Shown here piece after piece: positions 25,541 to 34,774 of a stretch of DNA of 64,000 bases. The stretch is from Streptomyces lavendofoliae (GTDB taxonomy: Bacteria > Actinomycetota > Actinomycetes > Streptomycetales > Streptomycetaceae): NCBI RefSeq assembly GCF_014649735.1, contig NZ_BMTP01000016.1, positions 62,001-126,000 of the forward strand. Direction: 5' to 3'. The position numbers were made by a program, and so were the translations under genes. The notes under the pieces are model-generated. The model made no database searches and was not told the DNA's origin. It was given only the letters and a program-made list of their open reading frames with translations. Numbering within the stretch: the first letter of the stretch is position 1; the number at the start of each line of letters is the position of its first letter.

Positions 25541-28500
25541 ATGAACACGACGGGGATGGACGCCGGTACGTACGAGGTGCTGCGCGACCGCCTCGACGCG
25601 CGGGCCGCCGAACTGGCCCGCCGCGCCGAAGCCCTGAACACCGCCCGCGTCGCCGCCTTCGGCGCCACCGGGCTCGCCCTCACCGCCACCGGCCACCTCC
25701 GCACGGAACGGGACCTCGTGGTCCGCGATGTCGTCGCGGTCGGCGACGTGCTGCTCGCCGGGTACGAGGCACCGTCGCCCGAGGACGTCTTCGCGCTCCA
25801 CGACCGCGACCTGAACCGTCTCCCGGACGACGCGGTGCCCGGCCTGCTCGACGACCCCGCCTTCGTCACCGAGTTCGCCGCGCTCCACCGCTACTACCGG
25901 GGCGCGCGACTGCTGCGGCTGCGGCACGTGGACGGCAAGCTGCTGGCCATCTTCCGGACGGGCGCCCAGGCCGAGGACATCCGTGTCCTGCGCTGGTTCC
26001 TCGCCCCGTCCGGCGAGGTGCGGTTCCTCGACGCCCGCGGCGAGCGCGACCACGTCCTCCCCGCGCCGTACGACTTCACGTGGACCGAGGCCACCCGGGA
26101 CGACCACGTCCTCGGACGGCACCCGCACATCGCCCTCGCCGGCGGCACGGTCTTCGTCTCCACGGTCGGCGGCACGCTCACCGTGAGGACCGAGAACGAC
26201 ACCGAGACCGGCGAGGGCATCCATAGCGAGCCGGTCGACGAGCCCCTGCAGTCGCTGGCGGACGCGGAGGTGGCGTACGCGGTCGTCGGCGTGCTGGTCC
26301 TGCTGCGCGTCCGCCCCTACAAGGAGGAGACCTGGCGCCACCTGGTCTTCCACACGCTCACCAGGTCCGTGGTCCGGCTGGACGGCATCGGGCAGTCGTG
26401 CCGCCGCCTGCCCGACGACCAGGGCATCGTCTTCCCCGGCGGCTACTGCCCGGCCACCGGCACGGTGAAGACCTTCGACACGGACACCTCCGGCATGGAG
26501 TTCGAACGGGCCGTCCGCTCGCCCAACGGCGAGGACGTGCTGTACGCGTTCCGTTCCGGCGCGGACGGCCGCACCCTGCTGCTGCCGTACAACCTCATCC
26601 GCAAGGAGATCGCCACCCCGATCGCGTGCCGTGGTCACGCGCTCCTCGACGACGGCACGCTCGCCGCACTGCGCGCCGAGTCCGGCGAGCCCGCGCGCGT
26701 CCACCCGGTGCAGCTGTGGCGGACACCGTACGTGTCCGGGGCCGTCCCCGAGGGCGACGGGCCGCTCGCCCGCCTCGGCAACGCCGACCTGGTCCACGGC
26801 ATCGCCGACTGCCTGGCCATCGCCCGGCAGGTCACCGAGACCACCGGCACCGGCGAGATGTACGCCGCGCTCGTCGCCGCCTGCACCCGGACGGCCGACC
26901 GCTTCCCCTGGCTGGGCGACGTGGAGACGGGCGACCTGCTTGCACCCCTGGAGGAGGTGCGGGCGACAGCGGAGCAGGTGCTGCGCGAGTTCGAGACCGT
27001 GACCGCGCTCAGCTCACAGGCCGCCGAGGCCCTCACCCGCGCCGGGGAGGACCTCCAGCGGCTGGTGCGGCGGGTCCGCGGTGAGGCACCGGCCACGGCC
27101 GAGGAGTGGATCGAGCGCATCACCGAACTGCGCCGTGCGCAGGGCCGCCTGGTGACGCTCAAGGAGATGCGGTACGCGGACACCGCGGCTGTCGACGCGC
27201 TCGCCGAGGACGCCGGGGCACACATCACCTCGACCGCTCAGCGGGCGGTCGCCTTCCTCCGGCGCGACGACGCCTTCACCGCCGAGCAGGCGGAGGTGGA
27301 GCGGCTCACCACCGACGCCGGCGCGATCACCACGACTGCCGAAGCGGCCGCGGTCACCGAGCGGCTCGACGCGCAGGTCCACCGCCTCCAGACCCTCACC
27401 GAGGTGGTCGCCGGCCTGGACATCGGCGACGCGACCGTCCGCACGGCCATCCTGGAGCGGATCGCCGAGGTGCTGGGCGGCCTCAACCGCGTCCGCGCTC
27501 TCCTCTCCGCCCGGCGCCGTGAACTCCTCGACCAGGAGGGACGGGCGGCGTTCGCGGCCGAGTTCGCCCTCCTCGCCCAGTCCGTCACCGGTGCCCTGGC
27601 CGCGGCCGACACCCCGGAGGCATGTGACGCGCAGCTTGCCCGGCTGCTGCTCCAGCTGGACGACCTGGAGTCACGCTTCGCCGACCACGACGGCTTCCTC
27701 ACGGAGATCGCCGACGAGCGCGCCGAGGTCCACGACGCCTTCGCGGGCCGCAAGCAGGCCCTCCAGGACGCCCGCGCCCGGCGCGCCGAACGCCTCGCGG
27801 GCTCGGCCTCCCGCGTCCTGGAGACGATCGCCCGCCGCGCGGCCGGCCTGGCCGGCCCCGACGAGGTCAACACCTACTTCGCCTCCGACCCGATGGTCGA
27901 GAAGGTCCGCCGCACCGCCGCCGAACTGCGTGAGCTCGGCGACCAGGTGCGGGCCGAGGAGTTGGAAGGCCGGCTGGGGGCCGCCCGCCAGGAAGCCGGG
28001 CGGGCGCTGCGGGACCGTACCGAGCTGTACGCGGACGGCGGCGACACCATCCGGCTGGGCAGCCACCGCTTCGCCGTCAACACCCGGCCGCCGGAGCTCA
28101 CGCTCGTACCGCACACGGAGGGCGGCCTGGCCTTCGCGCTGACCGGCACCGACTACCGCCGTCCGGTCACCGACCCCGGCTTCGCGGACACCCGCCCCTA
28201 CTGGGAGCAGGTCCTGCCGTCCGAGAACGCCGACGTCTACCGCGCCGAACACCTCGCCGCGCGGCTGCTGTCCGAGCACGGTGCCGAGGCACTGGCGGCA
28301 GCCGACCTGCCCGACCTGGCCAGGCGGGCCGCCGAGGCCGCCTACGACGAGGGTTACGAGCGGGGCGTCCACGACCACGACGCGGCCGCCATCCTGGCCG
28401 TACTGCTTCCGCTGTACGAGCGGGCCGGGCTGTTGCGGTACCCGGCCGCCGACAGGGCCGCCGCCCAGCTCTTCCGGGCCCATGGGACGACCGCTGCCGC

Positions 28501-30319
28501 CCGGGAGGCGTGGACGCGTGAGGCCGTTTCGCTGGTCCGGGCCCGGGAGACCTTCGGCACGGCACCCGCCCTGGACGCGCTGCGTGGTGAACTGGCCGAC
28601 GCCGGAACACTGACCGGTCCCGCGGCCGAGTACCTCGTCGAGGAGCTGGCGGCCGGTGGATCCTTCACGACCGGCGCCTCCGCCCGCACCCTGCTGGAGA
28701 AGTTCCACCGATCGGTGGGCTCCTCGCCGTACGCCGACGACGTACGCACCCTCCTCGCCGACGAGGACGCGGCGACCGCGCGACGGTTGGTGGAGGGCTG
28801 GCTCTTCTCGTACGCGGCCTCAAGCGGCGAGGACGTGGATGCGGGCGACCTCGCCGAAGCGGTGGCGATCGAGGTGTGCCCGGAACTCCCGCGCCATGAC
28901 GTGGACTGCGCGCCGACCGCCCGCGTGGAGGGCCTGCTCGGCACGCACCCCAGGATCGACCGGGGCGTTCTCCTCCTCCGCCTCGACGAATTCCTGGCCA
29001 GGACAGGGGACTTCGCCCACCGGGTCGTACCGGGTTTCCGCGCATACCAGCAGCGCAGGAACGCGCTGGTGACCGACGAGCGCCGACGGCTGCGCCTCGA
29101 CGAGTACCGGCCGCGCGTCATGTCCTCGTTCGTGCGGGGCCGGCTCGTCGACGAGGTGTACCTGCCGCTGATCGGCGACAACCTCGCCCAGCAGATCGGC
29201 ACCACGGGTGACGGCAAACGAGCCGACACCAGCGGGCTGCTGCTGCTCCTCTCGCCGCCCGGGTACGGCAAGACGACACTCATGGAGTACCTCGCCGACC
29301 GCCTCGGGCTCCTGCTGGTCAAGGTCGACGGGCCCGCCCTCGGACATGACGTGACCTCCCTCGACCCGGCCGAGGCGAACGCCGCCGCCCGCCGGGAGCT
29401 CGAGAAGATCCACTTCGCGCTGGCGGCCGGCAACAACGTCCTGCTGTACCTGGACGACATCCAGCACACCTCGCCCGAACTGCTCCAGAAGTTCGTCCCG
29501 CTGTGCGACGCCACCCGCACCCTCGATGGCCACGACCTGCGCGGCAAGCGCTTCGCCGTCTGCATGGCCGGCAACCCCTACACCGAGTCCGGACAGCGCT
29601 TCCGCGTCCCCGACATGCTCGCCAACCGCGCCGACGTCTGGAACCTCGGTGACGTACTGACCGGCAAGGAGAACGCCTTCGCCCTGAGCTTCATCGAGAA
29701 CGCGCTGACCTCCCACCCGCTCCTCGCCCCGCTCGCCGGCCGCGAGCGCGCCGACCTGGAGCTGCTGCTGGACATGGCCGCCGGGGACCCCACCGCCCGC
29801 CCCGACCGGCTCGCCCACCCCTACGCACCCGCAGAGCTGGAACCGATCCTGGCCGTGCTGCGCCACCTGCTCACGGCCCGCGAAACGGTCCTCGCGGTCA
29901 ACGCCGCCTACATCGCCTCCGCGGGCCAGGCCGACACCGGCCGTACGGAGCCGCCCTTCCAGCTCCAGGGCTCGTACCGCAACATGAACAAGATCGCCGC
30001 ACGGGTCTCCCCGGCCATGAACGACACCGAGCTGGCCGCCGTGATCGACGACCATTACGCGGCCGAGGCCCAGACCCTCACCACCGGCGCCGAAGCCAAC
30101 CTCCTCAAGCTCGCCGCCCTGCGCGGCACCCTCACCGACGAGCAGCGGGCGAGGTGGCAGGCCCTGACCTCCGCGTACGTCCGCTCCAGGGCGCTGGGCG
30201 GCGCGGGTGACGACGCCCTCGGCCGTGCGGTGGCCGCGCTCGGCCTGCTCGCCGACCGGATAGCGGCCGTCGAAACCGCGATCACGCGGGCCACGGACCC
30301 CCGACACGCAGCCTCCTGA
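25541..30319 (+). CDS. Giant AAA+ ATPase of the flotillin-associated 'DNA repair ATPase' type
   Basis: 1592-residue cytoplasmic protein. The N-terminal 440 residues are beta-rich with repeated RLRHVDGKLLAIFRTG- and GGTVFVSTVGG-like strands, suggesting a propeller-like fold. Residues about 460-830 are mostly helical coiled-coil. The AAA+ core near the C-terminus has Walker A SPPGYGKTTLMEYL (residues 1238-1251) and Walker B NVLLYLDDIQH (D1305, D1306), followed by a sensor-like VCMAGNPYTESG. It follows the flotillin gene by 91 bp. Similar large proteins are often annotated as DNA repair ATPases, but I see no nuclease, helicase or DNA-binding motif. A membrane-linked remodelling role is equally plausible. 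Confidence 0.8.
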   Translation: MNTTGMDAGTYEVLRDRLDARAAELARRAEALNTARVAAFGATGLALTATGHLRTERDLVVRDVVAVGDVLLAGYEAPSPEDVFALHDRDLNRLPDDAVPGLLDDPAFVTEFAALHRYYRGARLLRLRHVDGKLLAIFRTGAQAEDIRVLRWFLAPSGEVRFLDARGERDHVLPAPYDFTWTEATRDDHVLGRHPHIALAGGTVFVSTVGGTLTVRTENDTETGEGIHSEPVDEPLQSLADAEVAYAVVGVLVLLRVRPYKEETWRHLVFHTLTRSVVRLDGIGQSCRRLPDDQGIVFPGGYCPATGTVKTFDTDTSGMEFERAVRSPNGEDVLYAFRSGADGRTLLLPYNLIRKEIATPIACRGHALLDDGTLAALRAESGEPARVHPVQLWRTPYVSGAVPEGDGPLARLGNADLVHGIADCLAIARQVTETTGTGEMYAALVAACTRTADRFPWLGDVETGDLLAPLEEVRATAEQVLREFETVTALSSQAAEALTRAGEDLQRLVRRVRGEAPATAEEWIERITELRRAQGRLVTLKEMRYADTAAVDALAEDAGAHITSTAQRAVAFLRRDDAFTAEQAEVERLTTDAGAITTTAEAAAVTERLDAQVHRLQTLTEVVAGLDIGDATVRTAILERIAEVLGGLNRVRALLSARRRELLDQEGRAAFAAEFALLAQSVTGALAAADTPEACDAQLARLLLQLDDLESRFADHDGFLTEIADERAEVHDAFAGRKQALQDARARRAERLAGSASRVLETIARRAAGLAGPDEVNTYFASDPMVEKVRRTAAELRELGDQVRAEELEGRLGAARQEAGRALRDRTELYADGGDTIRLGSHRFAVNTRPPELTLVPHTEGGLAFALTGTDYRRPVTDPGFADTRPYWEQVLPSENADVYRAEHLAARLLSEHGAEALAAADLPDLARRAAEAAYDEGYERGVHDHDAAAILAVLLPLYERAGLLRYPAADRAAAQLFRAHGTTAAAREAWTREAVSLVRARETFGTAPALDALRGELADAGTLTGPAAEYLVEELAAGGSFTTGASARTLLEKFHRSVGSSPYADDVRTLLADEDAATARRLVEGWLFSYAASSGEDVDAGDLAEAVAIEVCPELPRHDVDCAPTARVEGLLGTHPRIDRGVLLLRLDEFLARTGDFAHRVVPGFRAYQQRRNALVTDERRRLRLDEYRPRVMSSFVRGRLVDEVYLPLIGDNLAQQIGTTGDGKRADTSGLLLLLSPPGYGKTTLMEYLADRLGLLLVKVDGPALGHDVTSLDPAEANAAARRELEKIHFALAAGNNVLLYLDDIQHTSPELLQKFVPLCDATRTLDGHDLRGKRFAVCMAGNPYTESGQRFRVPDMLANRADVWNLGDVLTGKENAFALSFIENALTSHPLLAPLAGRERADLELLLDMAAGDPTARPDRLAHPYAPAELEPILAVLRHLLTARETVLAVNAAYIASAGQADTGRTEPPFQLQGSYRNMNKIAARVSPAMNDTELAAVIDDHYAAEAQTLTTGAEANLLKLAALRGTLTDEQRARWQALTSAYVRSRALGGAGDDALGRAVAALGLLADRIAAVETAITRATDPRHAAS

Positions 30320-30573
30320 GACGCGCCGCCGAGTCCGCTCGGCGGGAGCGCTGTTGGGCGCGGTTGCACCCGCTGCGCGCCGCTCCGAGTGCCGGCCGGA
30401 TGCCGGTACCCACGCCCCGGGCCGGATGCTCGGGCCAGGCAGCTTCCCCGCCCCAGCGCCGTCAGCGCTCGGTTTCGAGTGCCGACCAGGGCTGCCGTGT
30501 CTTCGGGCCTTGGTCCAGCGCAGGGCACGGATGGGTCATCCACCGCGAAGGTTCGACATCGACGGGGAGCCGC

Positions 30574-31098
30574 TCAGGCGCCGAGACTCCGGATGGTCTC
30601 CTCCACCAGGAGATCACCCTTGGTGGCGCTCCATGAGCTGTACGAGGACAGCCTTTCGACCGCCGTACCCAGCCACTCCCCGTTGCCGAGCCGGTCCAGC
30701 GCCTTCGCCGCGGTCAGCCGGCTGAACAGCGCCTTCAGCGCGATCACGTGGCCTCCCGTGTAACGACGCTCATGATGCGTGTAACGCACGGACCATGGCT
30801 CGCGGGGACGGCGCAGGACGCCGTGCAGAGAGCAGCCGTCGCGGCCCGTGTCGACACCGGGCTGAAATGCCCCGACGAACCCTCCGCCGGCAGTGCCTTG
30901 CCACCTCCGGTGCGCAGCCCGCACCCGCAGCACCGTGAGGTCGGACCACTCGACGGCGAGCAGGGGTGCCGCTTCATCGCGACGGCGGTGCTCCAGACCC
31001 TCGGGCGTAAGCACGACGGACAGGCCGTCCCCCCGCGCCGGGTCCCCGATGACCCACTGGTTCCCCCTCAGCTCCAGCGGCCCAAGGTACTGCGCCAT
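30574..31098 (-). CDS. Hypothetical protein
   Basis: 174-residue soluble protein beginning MAQYLGPLELRGNQWVIGDPARGDGLSVVLTP. It is rich in Arg and Gly with one Cys, and has no signal or membrane segment. I recognise no family. It converges with the giant ATPase gene and stands at the end of the minus-strand block that contains the DJ-1 genes, though 229 bp separate it from them. Confidence 0.6.
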   Translation of the reverse strand: MAQYLGPLELRGNQWVIGDPARGDGLSVVLTPEGLEHRRRDEAAPLLAVEWSDLTVLRVRAAHRRWQGTAGGGFVGAFQPGVDTGRDGCSLHGVLRRPREPWSVRYTHHERRYTGGHVIALKALFSRLTAAKALDRLGNGEWLGTAVERLSSYSSWSATKGDLLVEETIRSLGA

Positions 31099-31327
31099 GA
31101 CTTCTCCCTCTCTGTTGCGCCGCCTGTCCCACCGGCATCCGGCGCCGGTCGACGGGGCCGGTGGACGGGGGCCGGTGGACGGAGGCAGCGGAGCCAGAAG
31201 ACCATGCCGCCGATGCGGGGTGCTCGGGAGGTGGCTCTCGGACGTCCGGTCGTAGCCGGTGATGAGGCCGCGTCACGCCTTCAGCGCAATCTCCGCGCCC
31301 CTCCACTGCCGTCCGTGCGTCGGCTGG

Positions 31328-32089
31328 TCAGGTTCCGTCGGACAGTGCCTGGGCGGTCCAGACGGTGCCGCGGGCCTCGTACTCCAGCATGGACTCCAGG
31401 CCGAGCGCGGCGTCGACGCCCAGTTCGCGGCGGACCAGCCACAGGGCGAGGTCCAGGCCGGAGGTGACGCCGCCGGCGGTGACCAGATCGCCGTCGTCGA
31501 CGACCCGGGCCTTCTTCAGTACACCGCCCTGCTCGACGAGATCGGGCTGTGCCCGGTGGTGGGTGGTGCAGGGCCGGCCACGGGTGAGTCCGGCGGCGGA
31601 GAGGAGCATCACCCCTGTGCACAGGCCCGCGACGGTCAGCCCTGGGCGACGGGCGGCGGCCAGGGCCCGGGGCAGGGCGCCCCGGCGGATCTCGGCCCAC
31701 ACGCCCGGGTCCTCGCGCCGGGCGTATCCGCCGCCGGGCACCACGAGCAGGTCCGCCTCCTCGGGGGCCCAGCGGTGCTCGGCACGCAGCCGGGTACCGA
31801 AGGCGGCCGTGACGGTTCGGGGACCGTCGAGAGCGACGTAACGCACCTCAACATCGCGGTCGGTGAAGTGGCCGGAGGCGGACAGGACTTCGTAGGGGGC
31901 GGCCAGGTCGAGTTCCTCGACGCCCTGGAAGAGCACGACGTGGGCGCGAAAGGGGGCGCGCGGGCCGGATGCGGGCGGCGGAGCGGTCCGGGCGGCCGGG
32001 GCGGCGGCGGCCGGGGCGGTGGGGACGCCGGTAGCGAGGCCCGCGGCGCCGAGGGCGGTCGCGGAACGCAGCAAGGCGCGTCGGTTCAT
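31328..32089 (-). CDS. Secreted DJ-1/PfpI family protein
   Basis: 253-residue member of the DJ-1/PfpI (GATase1-like) superfamily with an N-terminal export signal (MNRRALLRSATALGAAGLATG, twin-arginine-like). The catalytic-type cysteine is in AGLCTGVMLLSAAGLTRG, the nucleophile elbow, followed by CTTHH. The acidic partner lies early in EELDLAAPYEV. Third of three tandem DJ-1 paralogues behind a GlxA-type regulator. Export is unusual for the family. Substrate unknown; isocyanide hydratase and glyoxalase-III-like activities are both known for relatives. Confidence 0.82.
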   Translation of the reverse strand: MNRRALLRSATALGAAGLATGVPTAPAAAAPAARTAPPPASGPRAPFRAHVVLFQGVEELDLAAPYEVLSASGHFTDRDVEVRYVALDGPRTVTAAFGTRLRAEHRWAPEEADLLVVPGGGYARREDPGVWAEIRRGALPRALAAARRPGLTVAGLCTGVMLLSAAGLTRGRPCTTHHRAQPDLVEQGGVLKKARVVDDGDLVTAGGVTSGLDLALWLVRRELGVDAALGLESMLEYEARGTVWTAQALSDGT

Positions 32090-32131
32090 GTCGGGGCTCC
32101 CGTGTGCGTCGTCGAAGATCGGTCGGAGTGG

Positions 32132-32740
32132 TCAGCGGGCGAGCGGTTCGTCCGCGAGGTAGGGCGGCGCCGGGTCGTACTGGATCTCACGCCGCACCGC
32201 ACGGGCGTGTTCGCGGCCGTGCAGACGGCCCACGAGCCAGAGCGCGCTGTCGATGCCGGCCGACACGCCCTGACTCGTCAGCAGTCGGCCGTCCACGACG
32301 TACCGGGCGTCGGACACGACGGTGACGTCGCCGCGTGCCGTCAGCGCCTCCTCGTACTGCCAGTGGGTGGCGACCCGACGGCCGCGTGCCGGGCCGGCCG
32401 CGTGCAGGAGGAAAGCACCGGTGCAGACGCCGACGACCCACTCGGTCCGTGCGGCCTGGGCGTTGATCCAGGCAGTGACGCGAGGATTGTGCGGCTCGGT
32501 CTCGCGGGCGCCGGATCCTCCGGGAACGAGTAGCACATCGAGTGGAGGGTGGTCGTCCAGTGGACGGTCCGGGAGGACACGCATCCCCTTCGCGCAGCGG
32601 ACGGGGTCGGGGCGCTCGGCCAGCAGCAGGGCGGAGTCGAGACCCTCGCGCAGGGCGGCGGAGGTCGTGAAGACCTCCCAGGGGCCGACGAAGTCGAGTT
32701 CCTCGGCGGTGTCGAAGAGGAGAATGCCATAGGTGGTCAT
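32132..32740 (-). CDS. DJ-1/PfpI family protein, isocyanide hydratase-like
   Basis: 202-residue cytoplasmic DJ-1 superfamily protein. The nucleophile elbow reads GVCTGAFLLHAAGPARGRRVATHW. This C-T-G-x4-AAG-x2-RG-x4-THW pattern is what I know from isonitrile (isocyanide) hydratases and GlxA sensor domains. The N-terminal acidic site is in AEELDFVGPWEVF. An in-frame TTG two codons upstream is possible; the ATG has no strong ribosome-binding site. It lies 42 bp upstream of the secreted paralogue and 88 bp downstream of the third, probably one transcript. Confidence 0.82.
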   Translation of the reverse strand: MTTYGILLFDTAEELDFVGPWEVFTTSAALREGLDSALLLAERPDPVRCAKGMRVLPDRPLDDHPPLDVLLVPGGSGARETEPHNPRVTAWINAQAARTEWVVGVCTGAFLLHAAGPARGRRVATHWQYEEALTARGDVTVVSDARYVVDGRLLTSQGVSAGIDSALWLVGRLHGREHARAVRREIQYDPAPPYLADEPLAR

Positions 32741-32828
32741 GGGCAAGCCGTTCGTTTCAGGGGCCGTGCGGGCCGTGGCAGGGGAGCATCCGGCGTCGTG
32801 GTCGACGGTGTGCCGGACGCGGCGTCGG

Positions 32829-33458
32829 TCACGCGCTGTTCACGATGCCGCGGCGTTGGTACTCGAGGACTTCCTCGGCGAACAGCGCCCTGTCCGGGCC
32901 GAAGAACCGCTCGATCAGCCAGATGCCGAGGTCGATGCCCGAGGTGACGCCTCCGCAGGTGACCAGGTCGCCGTCGTCGACGACCCGGCCGCCGACCACG
33001 CGGGCCCCCTGGGCCCGGAGGTCCTCCTGGGCGATGTGATGGGTGGTACAGCGGCGTCCGCGCGTCAAGCCGGCGGCGGACAGCAGCATGGTGCCCGAGC
33101 AGACCGCGCCCAGGACGAGACCGTCCCGCCGGGCCGCGGCCAGCGCCCGAGGGAGGATGCCGCGGCGGATCTCCCGCTGGAGGCCGGAGCCGTCGCCGTA
33201 GCCTCCGCCGGGGACGATGATGACGTCGGCTGAGTGCGGCGCCCAGGCGTCCCGGCAGACGACCTCCATGCCGGCGGACGTCGTCACCCGACGCGCTCCG
33301 TCCGCGGTGACGAAGGACTGCGCGAGGAACTCCTCGCCGACGATGCCGAACACCTCGATGTGCCCGGCGAAGTCCTGCTCCTCCACCCCGTCGTACAGGA
33401 CGGTGTGGACACGCAGGGGACGGGTGGGGCGGTGAGAACGTGTGGACGGGTCAGACAT
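32829..33458 (-). CDS. DJ-1/PfpI family protein
   Basis: 209-residue DJ-1 superfamily protein without an export signal. The cysteine elbow is GAVCSGTMLLSAAGLTRGRRCTTHH, with Ser in place of the usual Thr after Cys. The early acidic site is in EEQDFAGHIEVFG. Clearly a paralogue of the secreted protein downstream (shared PGGGY, RRGxLPRALAAARR and VVDDGDLVT-GGVTSG segments), so the two arose by tandem duplication. First DJ-1 gene behind the GlxA regulator, 155 bp away. Substrate unknown. Confidence 0.82.
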   Translation of the reverse strand: MSDPSTRSHRPTRPLRVHTVLYDGVEEQDFAGHIEVFGIVGEEFLAQSFVTADGARRVTTSAGMEVVCRDAWAPHSADVIIVPGGGYGDGSGLQREIRRGILPRALAAARRDGLVLGAVCSGTMLLSAAGLTRGRRCTTHHIAQEDLRAQGARVVGGRVVDDGDLVTCGGVTSGIDLGIWLIERFFGPDRALFAEEVLEYQRRGIVNSA

Positions 33459-33613
33459 GAGGGGAACTCCGTGAAGACATGAGACGTGGCTCCCGGAACG
33501 GGCGGGGAGGCGTGAACACGTTCAGTCTTCCGAGGACAGCTCCGCGGCGACACCGGCACGCGTGCCCCTCGTGCGCAAGATACGGCCAGGCGGGGCCCGG
33601 ACATGGCGCGTCG

Positions 33614-34561
33614 TCACCGGCGGAACGCGGCCCTGTACGCCGACGGTGTCGTACCGACCTGCCGGACGAAGTGATGGCGGAGCGTTTCGACCGCCCCGAA
33701 GCCCGTGGCCTCCGCGACCCGCGTCAGGGGCAGCGCGGTCGTCTCCAGCAGCTCTCTGGCCCGCTGGACGCGCTGCGCGAGCAGCCAGCGCAGCGGCGTG
33801 GTGCCCGTCTGGGCGCGGAAGTGCCGGGCCAGGCTGCGCCTGCTCATCATCGCGTGCGCCGCGATGTCGGCCAGGGAGAGCGGTTCGCTCAGTTTGCCGC
33901 GCATCCACTGCAGCGTCTCGCCGAGGTCGGCTGAATCGGTCTCGGGTGCGCGGTACTCGATGAACTGTGCCTGACCGCCGGTGCGTTGGGGCGGCATCAC
34001 CAGCATCCGCGCGGCGTGCGCGGCGGCAGCCGCACCGTGGTCGCGGCGCACCAGGTGCAGGCACAGATCCAGGCCCGCGGCGATGCCGGCCGATGTGAGC
34101 ACCTGCCCCTCGTCGACGTACAGCACGGACGGGTCCACGTGGATTCCCGGAAACCGTTCGGCCAGCGCGTCGGCGAACCGCCAGTGCGTCGTGACCCTGC
34201 GGCCTTCGAGCAGTTCGGCATGCGCGAGGGCGAAGGCCCCGGTGCAGATGGAAGCGATACGCGCTCCGCCGTCCGCCGCTTCCCGCAGCAGCCGTAACGC
34301 ACGGGGATCCGGCGCACGTTCGACCGGAATCCCGGGCACGATGATCGTGTCCGCGCCGAGAACGTCGTCCCAGCGGTACGAGGAGGAGACCCGGAACGGT
34401 GCCGTGGGCCCGGCCGTCGCCGCTGTCTCCTGATCGACGCAGACGCGAACCTCGTAGGCGGGTGCCCCATCGGGGTCAGTGACCAGCGCGAACACCTGGC
34501 AGGGGATGGCGAGGTCGAAAGCCGACACCTCGTCGAGCGCGAGAACCGCAACCACGTGCAT
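33614..34561 (-). CDS. GlxA family AraC-type transcriptional regulator
   Basis: 315-residue regulator with an N-terminal DJ-1/PfpI-like sensor domain (about 1-190, with ASICTGAFALAHAELLEGRRVTTHW) and a C-terminal AraC helix-turn-helix pair. The DNA-binding part runs from MRGKLSEPLSLADIAAHAMMSRRSLARHFRAQTG to VAEATGFGAVETLRHHFVRQVGTTPSAYR. The ATG at 34561 was chosen over longer in-frame starts, which read through low-complexity sequence. Its sensor shares the fold of the three enzymes encoded downstream, so it probably detects their substrate and controls them. Confidence 0.9.
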   Translation of the reverse strand: MHVVAVLALDEVSAFDLAIPCQVFALVTDPDGAPAYEVRVCVDQETAATAGPTAPFRVSSSYRWDDVLGADTIIVPGIPVERAPDPRALRLLREAADGGARIASICTGAFALAHAELLEGRRVTTHWRFADALAERFPGIHVDPSVLYVDEGQVLTSAGIAAGLDLCLHLVRRDHGAAAAAHAARMLVMPPQRTGGQAQFIEYRAPETDSADLGETLQWMRGKLSEPLSLADIAAHAMMSRRSLARHFRAQTGTTPLRWLLAQRVQRARELLETTALPLTRVAEATGFGAVETLRHHFVRQVGTTPSAYRAAFRR

Positions 34562-34774
34562 ACGCCCGAGATTACGTCCTCGCCGCACCCCCCAGGCAGG
34601 CCGCCGCCGGCGCCACCGCTCCGGACAGGACCGAGTCGCATCGTCCATCGGTCCTCGCGGCGGGGTGCCGCTGCCGCTCGTCGGAATCGCCCCGTGGGGT
34701 CGAGAGACGGGTTGCTCGCAGACGTCCCTCCCGAGCATCGGCAGCATCTCGGACACGGGCACGCGCGGGGCCGC

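Noticed and set aside
23233..25869. 878-codon minus-strand open frame opposite the flotillin gene
   Set aside because: Leu/Asp/Gly-rich mirror of the Ala/Glu coiled-coil codons; a shadow of the real gene.
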